Positions 51,701 to 60,569 of a stretch of DNA of 64,000 nt are shown piece by piece. A program made the translations under genes and the position numbers. Each line of letters opens with the position of its first letter. Position 1 is the stretch's first letter. The DNA lies in the NCBI GenBank assembly GCA_028284905.1, contig JANQQU010000073.1, forward strand, positions 1 through 64,000, given 5' to 3'. The DNA comes from Calditrichia bacterium. Its GTDB lineage: Bacteria > Calditrichota > Calditrichia > RBG-13-44-9 > J075. Under the pieces are notes generated by a model. It was not told the origin of the DNA. It saw only the letters and a list, made by a program, of their open reading frames with translations, and made no database searches.

Positions 51701-52426
51701 TTAATAGGCGCTTTGGCTCCCCCCTACGAACTGATACAGAATTTGCCGGATATCTAGAAAGGATGGTAAGGGTATAATACCCAGCCAATCCAGCAAATAT
51801 GCGCTCCCAAACACAACAGTAACCACTGGAACAATCAGCCGAAAAAATATGCTAAAGTAGCTACCAATACCACTCAACTGAAAGGTGCCATCTTCGCCAA
51901 TAGCGGGAGCAGCCGCCATTCCTTTTACCAGGGCGGAGACGTTCCCATAACCGGGAAAGTGAATCACTGCTTCCGGTTCACCGCTGGGAAACCGATCAGT
52001 GCGATGGGTTTTCAGGGTTGTCTGATATTTTTTCCCATCATCAGCGGTATATTCATAGATGAGTTTATAAACCCGGCGATTATTGATTTTGGTAGCAGTC
52101 GATTGTTTATCGATCAATCTTCCGGTCGTCAGAACGCCATTCGCTAACAAGTAATTATGCAGCCGTCCCTCTTTCAAGCTGAGGTAAATTAATACGATTG
52201 CCGCGACAAAAAATATCAGGATAGCGGAAACGCCAAAAAGAGACCATTCTCCGATACTCACATTTATGCCCAAAACCATTAAACCAACGGCGAGGAGCAT
52301 CCAGCCGATCTGGCTTTTCATACCGGTAAAATAATTGCCAATCTGAACACCCAGTGGTACCGGTCTTGGGGGTGACATAATTTTTTCCTGCATTGCTTTT
52401 ACTTTCAGGTCGTAATTATTTCCCAT
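51701..52426 (-). CDS. DUF3592 membrane protein
   Basis: A 241-residue inner-membrane protein with two helices near residues 38-85, a soluble DUF3592-like domain (LTTGRLIDKQSTATKINNRR, YEYTADDGKKYQT) and a C-terminal helix near 190-215. Function unknown. The ATG at 52426 is preferred since the soluble lead MGNNYDLKVKAMQEKI follows; a start at 52468 is possible. Confidence 0.65.
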   Translation of the reverse strand: MGNNYDLKVKAMQEKIMSPPRPVPLGVQIGNYFTGMKSQIGWMLLAVGLMVLGINVSIGEWSLFGVSAILIFFVAAIVLIYLSLKEGRLHNYLLANGVLTTGRLIDKQSTATKINNRRVYKLIYEYTADDGKKYQTTLKTHRTDRFPSGEPEAVIHFPGYGNVSALVKGMAAAPAIGEDGTFQLSGIGSYFSIFFRLIVPVVTVVFGSAYLLDWLGIIPLPSFLDIRQILYQFVGGSQSAY

Positions 52427-52479
52427 AATCAGGCAATCTCTCTTTTCTCTGCTTATAGTGTTAAACATGTATTACTTGC

Positions 52480-52570
52480 TGTCATTGCAATCCCGGCTGC
52501 CGGGAGAAGCAATCTCAAAAGTTGCATCTAGAAAAAGATCGCTTCGTCGTTGCACTCCTCGCGATGACAG
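52480..52570. repeat. Dispersed palindromic repeat, copy 3
   Basis: Ends GTCATTGCAATCCCGG and CTCCTCGCGATGACAG; the left part carries a small inner hairpin (CCCGGCTGCCGGG) that copies 1, 2 and 4 lack and copy 5 shares. It lies between the GH13 gene and the DUF3592 gene. Confidence 0.8.
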
Positions 52571-52625
52571 ATAAAACGGCATAAAGCAGCACTTCTTCAA
52601 CACTAGCTCTCAGCTTTACCATTTA

Positions 52626-54026
52626 TTATGGCTGCCGAACATAAACCAGATATTCCCAGGGGTTTAAGCTAACTACCAGATTACTCTCCAGAACAGCAGC
52701 ATCGCTATTGCTAAACACTTCCCGGTAATTTCCGGATATAGCACTGTTTTCCAGGGTTACCGCCTGCTCTGCATTACTTAAGTTCAAAACGACTAATACC
52801 TGATCACCAGCGCTTTCTCGCAGGAATGCAAATACTGCTTCATCTTTATCACTACTGAGGCGCTGTAGCTTGCCGCCTTTATTGCCATTCCAGAGGGCCT
52901 TGTTTTCAGTTTTCAGGGTTAGCAGCGTTTTGTAAAAATCTGCCAGGGGCAGGTTTTCCCAACTGATTGTATCTTTTTCGAAAAAAGCGAGGCGTTTATT
53001 TAAGCCGGCTTCCTGACCGCTGTAAATTAAGGGCATTCCCGGGACGGTCGCTGTGAAAACCGCAAAAGTTTTCACGCCGCCGGCCAACCGTTCATAAACC
53101 GTTCCCTGCCAGGAATTCTCATCATGGTTACTGGTAAACTGCATCAGGTAAGCATTCTCCGGATAACTTTCCTGCTTAGCGAGGACAAGCCCGGCAATAT
53201 CATTGGCGTTTTTTTCACCATTGGCAATTGCCCGCATGGTATGATGAATCTCCCAGGTATAGCTCATATCAAAAGCATCATGATACTGCGGCCCCTCTCC
53301 TTCTGCGAGCATAAAAACCGGTTTGATCTTGTCCAGTGCAGCACGAACAGCCGGCCAGAAGTCCGCCGGTACCATGCCAGCCATATCGCAGCGGAAACCA
53401 TCCATATTGGTTTCAGTGATCCAGAATTCCATCGCGCTGATCATTGCTGCGCGCATGTCATGATTATCGTAGTTTAAATCTGCTACGTCACTCCAGTCCG
53501 GCACCGGGGGCATCATGCTACCGCTGGAATCGAGGGTATACCAGCCTTCATTCTCGACCCAGGGATGATCCCAGGCGGAATGGTTAGCGACCCAATCGAG
53601 AATCACATACATTCCCAAATCATGGGCTTTTTTCACCAGACGTTTCACATCGTCCAGGTTGCCAAACTCTGGATTTACAGCCGTATAATCGCTGATCGAA
53701 TAATAGCTTCCCAGGCTTCCCTTGCGGTTCTTCTCTCCGATCGGTTGAATCGGCATCAGCCAGAGGATCTTCACACCCATTTCCTGCAGACGAGGCAAAT
53801 GTGTTTCGAACGCTTTTATCGTGCCTTCCTCGGTATATTGGCGGATGTTCACTTCATAAATATTGGCATTCTCAGCCCAGGCTGGCAGATTCTTTTCCAC
53901 AGCCTCCAGGGAAGTCGGATCCGGTTTTTCAACAGGTTCGGAAGTGCAGGCGAAAAGCAAACAAAAAATGCTAACTGCAAGCAGGATGTAACAGGTTTTT
54001 TCCAAACAAGAAAATCTTGACAACAT
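52626..54026 (-). CDS. GH13 alpha-amylase family lipoprotein
   Basis: A 466-residue glycoside hydrolase with lipoprotein signal (LLAVSIFCLLFACTS). The (beta/alpha)8 barrel shows the four GH13 regions: LDWVANHS, DGFRCDMAG (nucleophile Asp), MLAEGEG (acid Glu) and TSNHDEN (third Asp), followed by a C-terminal beta domain. It should act on alpha-glucans at the periplasmic face or cell surface. The start follows GGAGATTAT. It is a single gene; a transport system is not adjacent. Confidence 0.88.
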   Translation of the reverse strand: MLSRFSCLEKTCYILLAVSIFCLLFACTSEPVEKPDPTSLEAVEKNLPAWAENANIYEVNIRQYTEEGTIKAFETHLPRLQEMGVKILWLMPIQPIGEKNRKGSLGSYYSISDYTAVNPEFGNLDDVKRLVKKAHDLGMYVILDWVANHSAWDHPWVENEGWYTLDSSGSMMPPVPDWSDVADLNYDNHDMRAAMISAMEFWITETNMDGFRCDMAGMVPADFWPAVRAALDKIKPVFMLAEGEGPQYHDAFDMSYTWEIHHTMRAIANGEKNANDIAGLVLAKQESYPENAYLMQFTSNHDENSWQGTVYERLAGGVKTFAVFTATVPGMPLIYSGQEAGLNKRLAFFEKDTISWENLPLADFYKTLLTLKTENKALWNGNKGGKLQRLSSDKDEAVFAFLRESAGDQVLVVLNLSNAEQAVTLENSAISGNYREVFSNSDAAVLESNLVVSLNPWEYLVYVRQP

Positions 54027-54147
54027 ATAATCTCCAGAAAAATAAATAGCGGTATAAATTTTTTAGATGAACAAATATCCACAAGAAAACTTAGATAACC
54101 AAGATGAAGAGAATTCAAATTTAAAATTGGAGAAATTTCTTAATTCA

Positions 54148-55377
54148 TCAGGAATAAATGATACACCCTCGCCGCTTTAGCTCATCTAAAGCGGCCGGAT
54201 AAGATTTCAGCTTATTCCAGCGTAAATCCAGCTTTTCCAGCTTTGCTAAATCAGCGATTACTGCGGGGACTACATCGATGCGATTGGCGCGCAGATCCAA
54301 AAAGATCAGGCTTTTCAACTGTCCGAATGTTTTTGGCAAACTGGCAATCGCGTTATTCCGTAAATCCAGGTGGATCAAATTATCCAGCGCACTGAACGAT
54401 TCCGGCAGATTACGGACCTGATTGTTCATCAAATAAAGCTCCCGAAGTGATTGCAGGTTGCCAATACTTTCCGGCAGCGTGCGCAATTGATTGTTGTAGA
54501 GCCTTAATTCCTGCAAAGCATTCAAATTTCCCAGTATCGGCGGTAATTGCTGAAACTGGTTATCGGTAAGGTTAAGATAGATCAAACGAGTTAGATTTGC
54601 GAAACTATCCGGGAGATTATGAAGACGATTATCGCCAATATAGAGGTAATCCTGCAGCTTCGATAGCGCACCGAAATTTTCCGGTAAACGCTCCAGCTGA
54701 TTATGAGCGGCATCGAGTGTTTTAAGTTCTTTCAACTTGCAAATATTATCCGGTAGCGCCGTCAAATTCATTCCATGGATAAACAACGACTCCAACGCAG
54801 CAAGATTGCCAATTTCCGGCGACAGTATATTCAGCGGATTATCGCCGATAGAGAGATGTCGCAACTTTCTCAGCGTCCATAAAGATTCAGGAAGCAGGGA
54901 CAAACGATTATGATGCACATGCAGCGCATGAAGATTTTGCATACCACCTGTCTCTGCCGGCAGCGCAGCTAAGTGATTAAAATCTAGATAAAGCGCGCTT
55001 AATAACGGTAACCGGTATATTTCAGACGGCAGGTTTGTAAATCGATTGCTATCCAAATTCAGCGCTTTGAGTTGCCGAAGCTTCGAAAAACTTTTCGGCA
55101 ATGCGGCCAAACTGTTACCGGCAAGGTCCAATTCCTTTAGCGAGCTTAATTCGCCAAAGTTATCCGGAAGATCAAGCAAATTGCAATGACGCATTTTTAG
55201 TGCAGAAATCTGCCGGTCTTTTATAGAAAAACCGATCTCGCCTATTGATTCTTGAAATGACGGCAAAAATGGCAGAGGTGCGTTTTCGGGAAGCCGTTTG
55301 CTTGCCTGGAGCAGTTTTTCCAGCCCTAATAGTACCGCAACTTCTTTTTCGGGGAGATGATGATCGTTGTATGCCAT
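54148..55377 (-). CDS. Leucine-rich repeat protein
   Basis: A 409-residue cytoplasmic protein made almost wholly of about 15 LRRs of 23 residues (LxxLxxLxLxxNxLxxLPxxF type), after a short N-terminal helical part. No signal peptide, kinase or F-box domain. Bacterial proteins of this type bind other proteins; the role here is unknown. It lies downstream of nothing obvious and is followed by the GH13 gene on the same strand 120 nt away. Confidence 0.85.
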   Translation of the reverse strand: MAYNDHHLPEKEVAVLLGLEKLLQASKRLPENAPLPFLPSFQESIGEIGFSIKDRQISALKMRHCNLLDLPDNFGELSSLKELDLAGNSLAALPKSFSKLRQLKALNLDSNRFTNLPSEIYRLPLLSALYLDFNHLAALPAETGGMQNLHALHVHHNRLSLLPESLWTLRKLRHLSIGDNPLNILSPEIGNLAALESLFIHGMNLTALPDNICKLKELKTLDAAHNQLERLPENFGALSKLQDYLYIGDNRLHNLPDSFANLTRLIYLNLTDNQFQQLPPILGNLNALQELRLYNNQLRTLPESIGNLQSLRELYLMNNQVRNLPESFSALDNLIHLDLRNNAIASLPKTFGQLKSLIFLDLRANRIDVVPAVIADLAKLEKLDLRWNKLKSYPAALDELKRRGCIIYS

Positions 55378-55442
55378 CGAATTATCCGGTATTTTTGAGG
55401 AAAAGGTGAAAGTCTTAAAATGTAATGATAGAAAACAGCCTC

Positions 55443-55537
55443 AGCTGTCATTGCGAGGAGTGCAACGACGAAGCAATCTCATTAGGTGCGTTAACACAGG
55501 AGATCGCGTCGTCGTTACACTCCTCGCGATGACAGCT
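55443..55537. repeat. Dispersed palindromic repeat, copy 4
   Basis: A 95-bp copy with the best-preserved ends: AGCTGTCATTGCGAGGAGTG and its inverse with one change, plus inner arms AACGACGAAGCAATCTC/GAGATCGCGTCGTCGTT. It lies upstream of the LRR gene and next to the YceI terminator region; the remaining 55378-55635 has no gene. Confidence 0.85.
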
Positions 55538-55635
55538 AGGACTATATTTAATATTACTAATTTAACATTGTCAAATAAGCCTATTGATAAAACTATCTTA
55601 CAGCTTGCAATCCGTTTCTAAAATACCGGAAAAAG

Positions 55636-55670
55636 AAAAAGCCCGCCAGGAAAAATCCTGCGGGCTTTTT
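55636..55670 (-). terminator. Terminator of the MarR-YceI unit (bidirectional form)
   Basis: A long stem (AAAAAGCCCGC...GCGGGCTTTTT with inner AGGA/TCCT and one bulged C) with A/T tracts on both sides, 20 nt past the yceI-type stop. Confidence 0.88.
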
Positions 55671-55688
55671 CGATCTATGTAATGGTAA

Positions 55689-56270
55689 TTATGATTTTTT
55701 TGCCTGGATAGCGATGTTGATTTTTACTTCTTCACCAACTGCAATTTCGCCAAGACCAAAATTGATATTATAGTCACCACGATTGATAGCAAAACCGCCT
55801 TCCAGACCCATGCGGGTACCGAAACGTTCGCCAAGATCAACCGGGCCATTGACATCGAAAGGAATTCTAACTTCGTGGGTTTTGTCGCGGATTGTCAGAT
55901 CGCCGACTAAAACATGACCATCGTCTGTTTTCTCTACAGACTTACTTTTCAGTGTGATGGTCGGATAATTAGCAGCGTCAAAAAAATCCGGGCTTCTCAG
56001 GTGGCCGTCGCGTTTTTCGTTGGCAGTATTTACGCTCTCGACATTGATGGTTACATCAAAAGTAGATTTGGTCGGATCTTCAGCGTCAAACATGATTGTG
56101 CCGGAGAAATCGGTGAAGTTACCTTTTACATTGGTAATACCAAGATGCTTTACAGAAAACTCGACAGCAGAGTGGGTCAGGTCGATTTTATACTCGTCAC
56201 CAGCAAATGCCTGGCTGGCGAAAACCATTAATGCTACGAAAACTGCGGAAATAATACGATTTACTTTCAT
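55689..56270 (-). CDS. YceI-family periplasmic lipocalin-like protein
   Basis: A 193-residue exported protein: signal peptide (IISAVFVALMVFASQAFA), then the YceI barrel with YKIDLTHSAVEFSVKHLGI, NVKGNFTDFSG, HLRSPDFFDAANYPTI and RGDYNINFG. The fold binds polyprenoids such as isoprenoid quinones. The start follows GGAGGTTCAAAA. The MarR regulator lies just upstream on the same strand (50 nt), so the pair is probably co-regulated. Confidence 0.9.
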   Translation of the reverse strand: MKVNRIISAVFVALMVFASQAFAGDEYKIDLTHSAVEFSVKHLGITNVKGNFTDFSGTIMFDAEDPTKSTFDVTINVESVNTANEKRDGHLRSPDFFDAANYPTITLKSKSVEKTDDGHVLVGDLTIRDKTHEVRIPFDVNGPVDLGERFGTRMGLEGGFAINRGDYNINFGLGEIAVGEEVKINIAIQAKKS

Positions 56271-56320
56271 TTTTGAACCTCCGATTGGATTATGTTATGA
56301 GTTTCTTATTGCTTATGTCT

Positions 56321-56794
56321 CTATATTTGTTGATTTAAATTATTATCTTTAAGATGATCAAGAATTTTTATCATCATTTCATTACCTGCTTCAATCTCGG
56401 CTTCGCTAAGACAACCGAACTGCCGGAGGTGTAACTCGTTGACCGGCGAATCCATTTTGTTAACCAAATCTATTCCTGCTTCAGTTAATCTTACCAGGAC
56501 AACCCGGCGGTCTTTAGTGGAATGAGTGCGATCTACCAGTCCCAGCTTCACCATACGATCAAGCAGTCGGGTAACATCGGGAATACGGCTAATCAGGCGC
56601 TGACCAATATTCTGGCAGGAAAGCCCCTCTTCCCCGGCGCCCCGTAAAATTCGCAGCACGTTATATTGGGTAAAAGAGGTAAGACCGTTCTCCTTAAATA
56701 GCAGCATGAACCGGTTGGAAAGCGCTTCGTACGCTTTGTGGATGTTCAGGTAGAACTGTTCTTCTGATAATTTTGATTTTGTTGTTGCTGCCAT
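56321..56794 (-). CDS. MarR-family transcriptional regulator
   Basis: A 157-residue winged-helix repressor. The DNA-binding part is near residues 45-95 (NVLRILRGAGEEGLSCQNIGQ in part, RIPDVTRLLDRMVKLGLV, STKDRRVVLVRLTEAG). It probably controls yceI and itself. A perfect palindrome TTGTTGCAACAA lies 50 nt upstream of its start and is a candidate operator. Confidence 0.9.
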   Translation of the reverse strand: MAATTKSKLSEEQFYLNIHKAYEALSNRFMLLFKENGLTSFTQYNVLRILRGAGEEGLSCQNIGQRLISRIPDVTRLLDRMVKLGLVDRTHSTKDRRVVLVRLTEAGIDLVNKMDSPVNELHLRQFGCLSEAEIEAGNEMMIKILDHLKDNNLNQQI

Positions 56795-56844
56795 TATTTG
56801 CGCTCATCAATTAAGTTCGACACCAATAAACGTTAAAACATTAT

Positions 56845-56856
56845 TTGTTGCAACAA
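56845..56856. promoter_or_regulatory. Candidate MarR operator palindrome
   Basis: TTGTTGCAACAA, a perfect 12-bp palindrome in the promoter region of the marR-yceI unit, in the position expected for autoregulation. No other regulator gene is close. Confidence 0.45.
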
Positions 56857-57079
56857 CTATTTTATTTTTTTCCAGCATACATATCTTTCAAGTTTATCTA
56901 AGTTCATTTTTTACAGCAATTAAAGGAATAAAAATGTTTAGAATATTTTTTTTAGGAGTGTCGGAAAAAAATTAAAAACGGCATTGATCTGAACAATTAG
57001 TTCAAACCAATACCGCCAAATTAAGCACGCATTTCTGTGCAGTGATCGTCAAACAAAAAGTTTTGAAGACAGCTTTACA

Positions 57080-57430
57080 CTAGCGTTTTTTTCGAAAATT
57101 ATAGGAAACCAATAGTAATACCAATGCGACTACGGCACCGGCGGATTCCCCGTCCCCAATCTGCTGATGGGCAAAAAATGCCAGCACAAAATCATAGAAA
57201 AATCCCGCATAAGCCCATTCCCGCAATACGACAGATTTATTTGTCAATATCGCAATGACGCCCAAAATTTTTGCCAGCGCCAGTGGGTAGATAATGTAAG
57301 TGGGATATCCAAGCTTGGTAAATATTGAGGCAATCTCTGCATTATTAAACAGATACATACTGGCGGAAAGCAGCATCATTGCACTTAACAGGCCAGTTGC
57401 GACCCAATAGATAATTTTATCGCGTTTCAT
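57080..57430 (-). CDS. DoxX-family membrane protein
   Basis: A 116-residue protein with four hydrophobic helices and the DoxX-like pattern (FTKLGYPTYIIYPLALAKILGVIAIL in part, REWAYAGFFYDFVLAFFAH). Small DoxX proteins are often found beside YceI and MarR genes, as here. The function is not settled; links to thiol or quinone redox balance have been proposed. The start has GGAGG 7 nt upstream. It is followed, after a gap, by the marR-yceI unit on the same strand. Confidence 0.85.
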   Translation of the reverse strand: MKRDKIIYWVATGLLSAMMLLSASMYLFNNAEIASIFTKLGYPTYIIYPLALAKILGVIAILTNKSVVLREWAYAGFFYDFVLAFFAHQQIGDGESAGAVVALVLLLVSYNFRKKR

Positions 57431-57491
57431 TAGAAGACCTCCGGAATAACATTTGACTTACTTGTGGATAAAATCGATCCTATCCATAATT

Positions 57492-58601
57492 TTATTTAAG
57501 GTTTATTGCTTTACCACTCTTTGCGCTGCGAATGGCCGCATCGAGAATTTCCATTACAATCATGTTATTTTCCAACGAAGAGAGATCGTATGGGTCCGGC
57601 TGAATCTCTCCCCGAATCACTGCATCGAAAAATGCAAAAGGATCATCCAGTGGAGATGGGCGACCTTCCAGCCGTAGTTTTTTCTCTTTGCTCCGCTCAT
57701 TTAAGCGGTAACGAATGTTGCTGCCATCATCCGCGAAAACATAACCGGTTTTTCCGTATACTTCCATATCTTTCCGGTTCACCGGCCAATTCCAGGAAGC
57801 CTGTATAATACCCTGCGCCTGTGGGTAGACCAGAATAATTGTTGCCTCATCGTCGACTTTCGGATAGACCTCCGGTTTGATCGTCTGAGTCACTGCTACT
57901 ACCGAAAGGGGGCGCTCTCCCTGCATTAACCAGGTAATCAGGTTTGCGCCATAACAACCAAAATCCGTGATTGCCCCTCCCCCATTTAGTACAGGATCAG
58001 TCAGCCATTCCAGAAACTCTTCATTAACGCCAATCTCCTTTGGCCCGGAATGACCATCATGCACAACGATTTTTCGCACATCCCCCAGCGCCTTATCCTG
58101 ATGGAGCATCTCGTGACTTTTATGATTGCTGGCATACCAGGTCGTTTCGTAATTGGTCAGCAGCTGAATATTGTGTTTCTTCGCCAATTTTTCCATTTCC
58201 CGGGCATGGGCCAGGTTAACCGCCAGCGGCTTTTCTACCATCACATGAATGCCGCGCGGGGCACAGGCCTGCACGACAGCGAGATGTTCGTAGATAGGAT
58301 TAAAGGCGGTGACGGCCTGCGGTTTGGTGTTATCAAGCATTTCCTCCATCGAATCGAACACCAACTCCATAGAAAACCCATGTTGATCGGCATAGCGCTC
58401 GGCCAGTTCCCGATTGGATTCCGCAATGCCAACAATTTCAATATCGCCGCGATCCGGCCTTCCCAATATCCAGTGCACATGCGTATGGGTTAGCCCCACA
58501 ACACCAACGCGCAACGGCGGTTCAGTTCGCGGTTCGCTGCCCCCATTCAGCAATGTTGATAAACTTAATAAGAGGGTTGAGAGAAACAGTTTTTTCTTCA
58601 A
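57492..58601 (-). CDS. Exported Gfo/Idh/MocA-family oxidoreductase
   Basis: A 369-residue protein: hydrophobic N-terminus (KKKLFLSTLLLSLSTLL), Rossmann domain (RVGVVGLTHTHVHWILGR), MVEKPLAVNLAHAREMEKLA with the conserved EKP, and the C-terminal alpha/beta domain. Family members are NAD(P)-dependent sugar or cyclitol dehydrogenases; exported forms exist. The start is TTG at 58601 with AAGGA 7 nt upstream; it overlaps the preceding stop as TTGA, indicating coupled translation with the membrane protein gene. Confidence 0.85.
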   Translation of the reverse strand: MKKKLFLSTLLLSLSTLLNGGSEPRTEPPLRVGVVGLTHTHVHWILGRPDRGDIEIVGIAESNRELAERYADQHGFSMELVFDSMEEMLDNTKPQAVTAFNPIYEHLAVVQACAPRGIHVMVEKPLAVNLAHAREMEKLAKKHNIQLLTNYETTWYASNHKSHEMLHQDKALGDVRKIVVHDGHSGPKEIGVNEEFLEWLTDPVLNGGGAITDFGCYGANLITWLMQGERPLSVVAVTQTIKPEVYPKVDDEATIILVYPQAQGIIQASWNWPVNRKDMEVYGKTGYVFADDGSNIRYRLNERSKEKKLRLEGRPSPLDDPFAFFDAVIRGEIQPDPYDLSSLENNMIVMEILDAAIRSAKSGKAINLK

Positions 58602-59266
58602 TCCTGATTCCTTCTTAATCTTGCCAATACTTTTTCCAGATGTGGTTTTTGTTTGAGTAATTCTTCACCGGTGATTACCGCCTTTTTTGCTTCACTGAGT
58701 TTGGGCATCCGCCATCTTCCCCAGGCAAAGCTATACATCCAGAACAGATCGATGAAGTTAAAATACAAATTGAGGCGATAGAACAACTCCGGTTTTTCCA
58801 GGTTGAGCCCCAACCGTTTTGCGGTATTTTCACTGAAGAAATAGGAAGTACCGCTGACGACCAGCGATTTAGGCCGCTTGCCATTTTCTATCTCTTCTGC
58901 AATAGTCAGTAAGCCTTCGAGGAAATATCCCCAGATTTTTTCCCGGGCAACTTTTCCGCGGTCTTCCCATTTTAACCAGCAGAGATAATCGAAACTGGTG
59001 CCGCTATGAATATCATAATTCTTATCATTTGCGCCAAATACCAGCAGCATTGGAGAAAGATATTTGTAAACCCCGAGCAGTCGAAACATTGGCGTCATCG
59101 CAAACTGCAGGAATGGCACGAAAAGGAAAATTATCAGGTATGCGGTCGGAAAAGGGAAATCCATGAATATAAGCCAAAAGAGGAGCGCCATACTACCGAT
59201 GCCGAGGGCAAAGGAAAGGGGCCAGAGAATGTAAGCGGGTAACTGATAGAACTTCGGGATTTTCAG
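58598..59266 (-). CDS. Membrane protein of unknown function with a CTG start
   Basis: A 222-residue protein, two to three hydrophobic segments in the first 75 residues (ILWPLSFALGIGSMALLFW, then YLIIFLFVPFLQFA), followed by a soluble helical part. I recognise no family. No ATG, GTG or TTG exists between the in-frame stop upstream and the ATG at 59191. The frame from CTG at 59266 reads KIPKFYQLPAYILWPLSF with GGAGG exactly 7 nt before the CTG, so CTG is taken as the start. The gene follows the P1 peptidase by 61 nt and overlaps the Gfo/Idh gene by 4 nt. Confidence 0.65.
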   Translation of the reverse strand: MKIPKFYQLPAYILWPLSFALGIGSMALLFWLIFMDFPFPTAYLIIFLFVPFLQFAMTPMFRLLGVYKYLSPMLLVFGANDKNYDIHSGTSFDYLCWLKWEDRGKVAREKIWGYFLEGLLTIAEEIENGKRPKSLVVSGTSYFFSENTAKRLGLNLEKPELFYRLNLYFNFIDLFWMYSFAWGRWRMPKLSEAKKAVITGEELLKQKPHLEKVLARLRRNQD

Positions 59267-59278
59267 AACTGCGCCTCC
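59264..59278 (-). promoter_or_regulatory. Ribosome-binding site that selects a CTG start
   Basis: GGAGG at 59278-59274, seven nt from CTG at 59266-59264. An in-frame TAA 24 nt upstream of the CTG bounds the frame. Confidence 0.55.
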
Positions 59279-59327
59279 GGTTGGGATTTATCTGTGAGAA
59301 CGATTCGGTGCAATGAACATACCGATT

Positions 59328-60473
59328 CTAGGGCGAATTTTCAACAGCGTTGTTTTTTCGCATAATTTCCAGCACTTTCACCACGGGCAGCGCTTCGATT
59401 ACATGTCCATTATGGCCGACCATCGTTTTTGCCTGGAACATCGAATTTAGAATCGCTTCTTCAGTCGCTTCAATAACCGCTAAAAATAACGGGGATATTT
59501 TTGAATTTCGCAGCACTGTCTGTTCCTGAAACTGGGACTCGCTACGATAAGGAATACGCAAATTTTCGGCAGTAGATGCAGCGATGACGTAATCCCCGCT
59601 GCCATTGCTGGCAATCCCACCGGTTTTCGCCAGACCGAGCATGGCGCGCTTTGCCAGGCGTTTCAGATTGCGGGCATCCAACGGCGCATCTGTCAGGACA
59701 ACGATCATACAAGAACCATCCGGCGATCCTTCCAGGACGGAACGGAAGGCATATTGTTCCAGCTCGACTCCCACCGGGACACCTTTTATTTGCAGCACCC
59801 CACCAAAATTACTTTGCACCAGCACACCGACCGTCCAGCCACCCAACTTCTCCGGCAGCACCCGGGAAGCAGTGCCGATGCCTCCTTTAAAGCCGAAGCA
59901 GGTGGTTCCGGTACCAGCGCCAACCGATCCTTCCGCAACCGGTCCCGAGTGGGCATTTTTAATCGCATTCAGCACATGCTGCTTTTTCACATGCCGGCCG
60001 CGAATATCATTCAGGTAGCCATCGTTGGTTTCTCCGACGACCGGATTCACCGAGCGAACATCATCGTTTGCCGGATAGGAAAATGCATGATCGATCAAGG
60101 CATTTGCTGCGGTAGGGACACTGAGAGTATTGGTTAAAACAATCGGTGTTTCGATATTACCCAGCTCTTCTACCTGACTGAAGCCAGCCAGTTTTCCGAA
60201 GCCATTGGCAATATAAATTGCCGCCGGCACTTTCTCCTGAAAGATATTTCCCCCGTGAGGTAAAATTGCCGTAACACCGGTGCGAATACTATCGCCGGCG
60301 ACGATTGTCTCCTGCCCGACTTTAACACCCGGCACATCTGTGATCGCGTTATTCTCCCCTACCGATAGCACACCAATTTTAATACCGAGATCCCGCACGC
60401 GTCCACTTTGCGAAAATGCTTCATTTACAGAGAAAGCAACTAACAGGATGGATAAGAAAATAATATTTCGAAT
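59328..60473 (-). CDS. P1/DmpA-family (S58) peptidase, exported, with an ATT start
   Basis: A 381-residue protein of the DmpA L-aminopeptidase/D-esterase family. Marks: NAITDVPGVKVGQ, GAGTGTTCFGFKGGIG and the self-cleavage/nucleophile region ASNGSGDYVIA, where cleavage before the Ser would give two subunits. The frame has no ATG before the GTG at 60398, but the 25 codons upstream encode a classic signal peptide (RNIIFLSILLVAFSVNEAFS, then QSG). An in-frame TGA lies just before, and GGAGG stands 7 nt before an ATT at 60473. ATT is therefore taken as the start. It is the first gene of a three-gene series with the membrane protein and Gfo/Idh protein. Confidence 0.82.
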   Translation of the reverse strand: MRNIIFLSILLVAFSVNEAFSQSGRVRDLGIKIGVLSVGENNAITDVPGVKVGQETIVAGDSIRTGVTAILPHGGNIFQEKVPAAIYIANGFGKLAGFSQVEELGNIETPIVLTNTLSVPTAANALIDHAFSYPANDDVRSVNPVVGETNDGYLNDIRGRHVKKQHVLNAIKNAHSGPVAEGSVGAGTGTTCFGFKGGIGTASRVLPEKLGGWTVGVLVQSNFGGVLQIKGVPVGVELEQYAFRSVLEGSPDGSCMIVVLTDAPLDARNLKRLAKRAMLGLAKTGGIASNGSGDYVIAASTAENLRIPYRSESQFQEQTVLRNSKISPLFLAVIEATEEAILNSMFQAKTMVGHNGHVIEALPVVKVLEIMRKNNAVENSP

Positions 60474-60485
60474 GATATGTCCTCC
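60471..60485 (-). promoter_or_regulatory. Ribosome-binding site that selects an ATT start
   Basis: GGAGG at 60485-60481 and ATT at 60473-60471, spaced by seven nt, the same spacing as for the CTG start at 59266 and the ATG of the DoxX gene. Confidence 0.55.
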
Positions 60486-60569
60486 TCATCAAATGTTGAG
60501 GCTATGAAAACTGAGCCAAACTATCTTAATGAGTAGTATTTAAGAGATAATGTCAAAATTTGTTCTTGA

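Noticed and set aside
59191-59191. ATG at 59191 as start of the membrane protein
   Set aside because: It has no ribosome-binding site, and hydrophobic coding sequence continues upstream to the CTG that has GGAGG at 7 nt.
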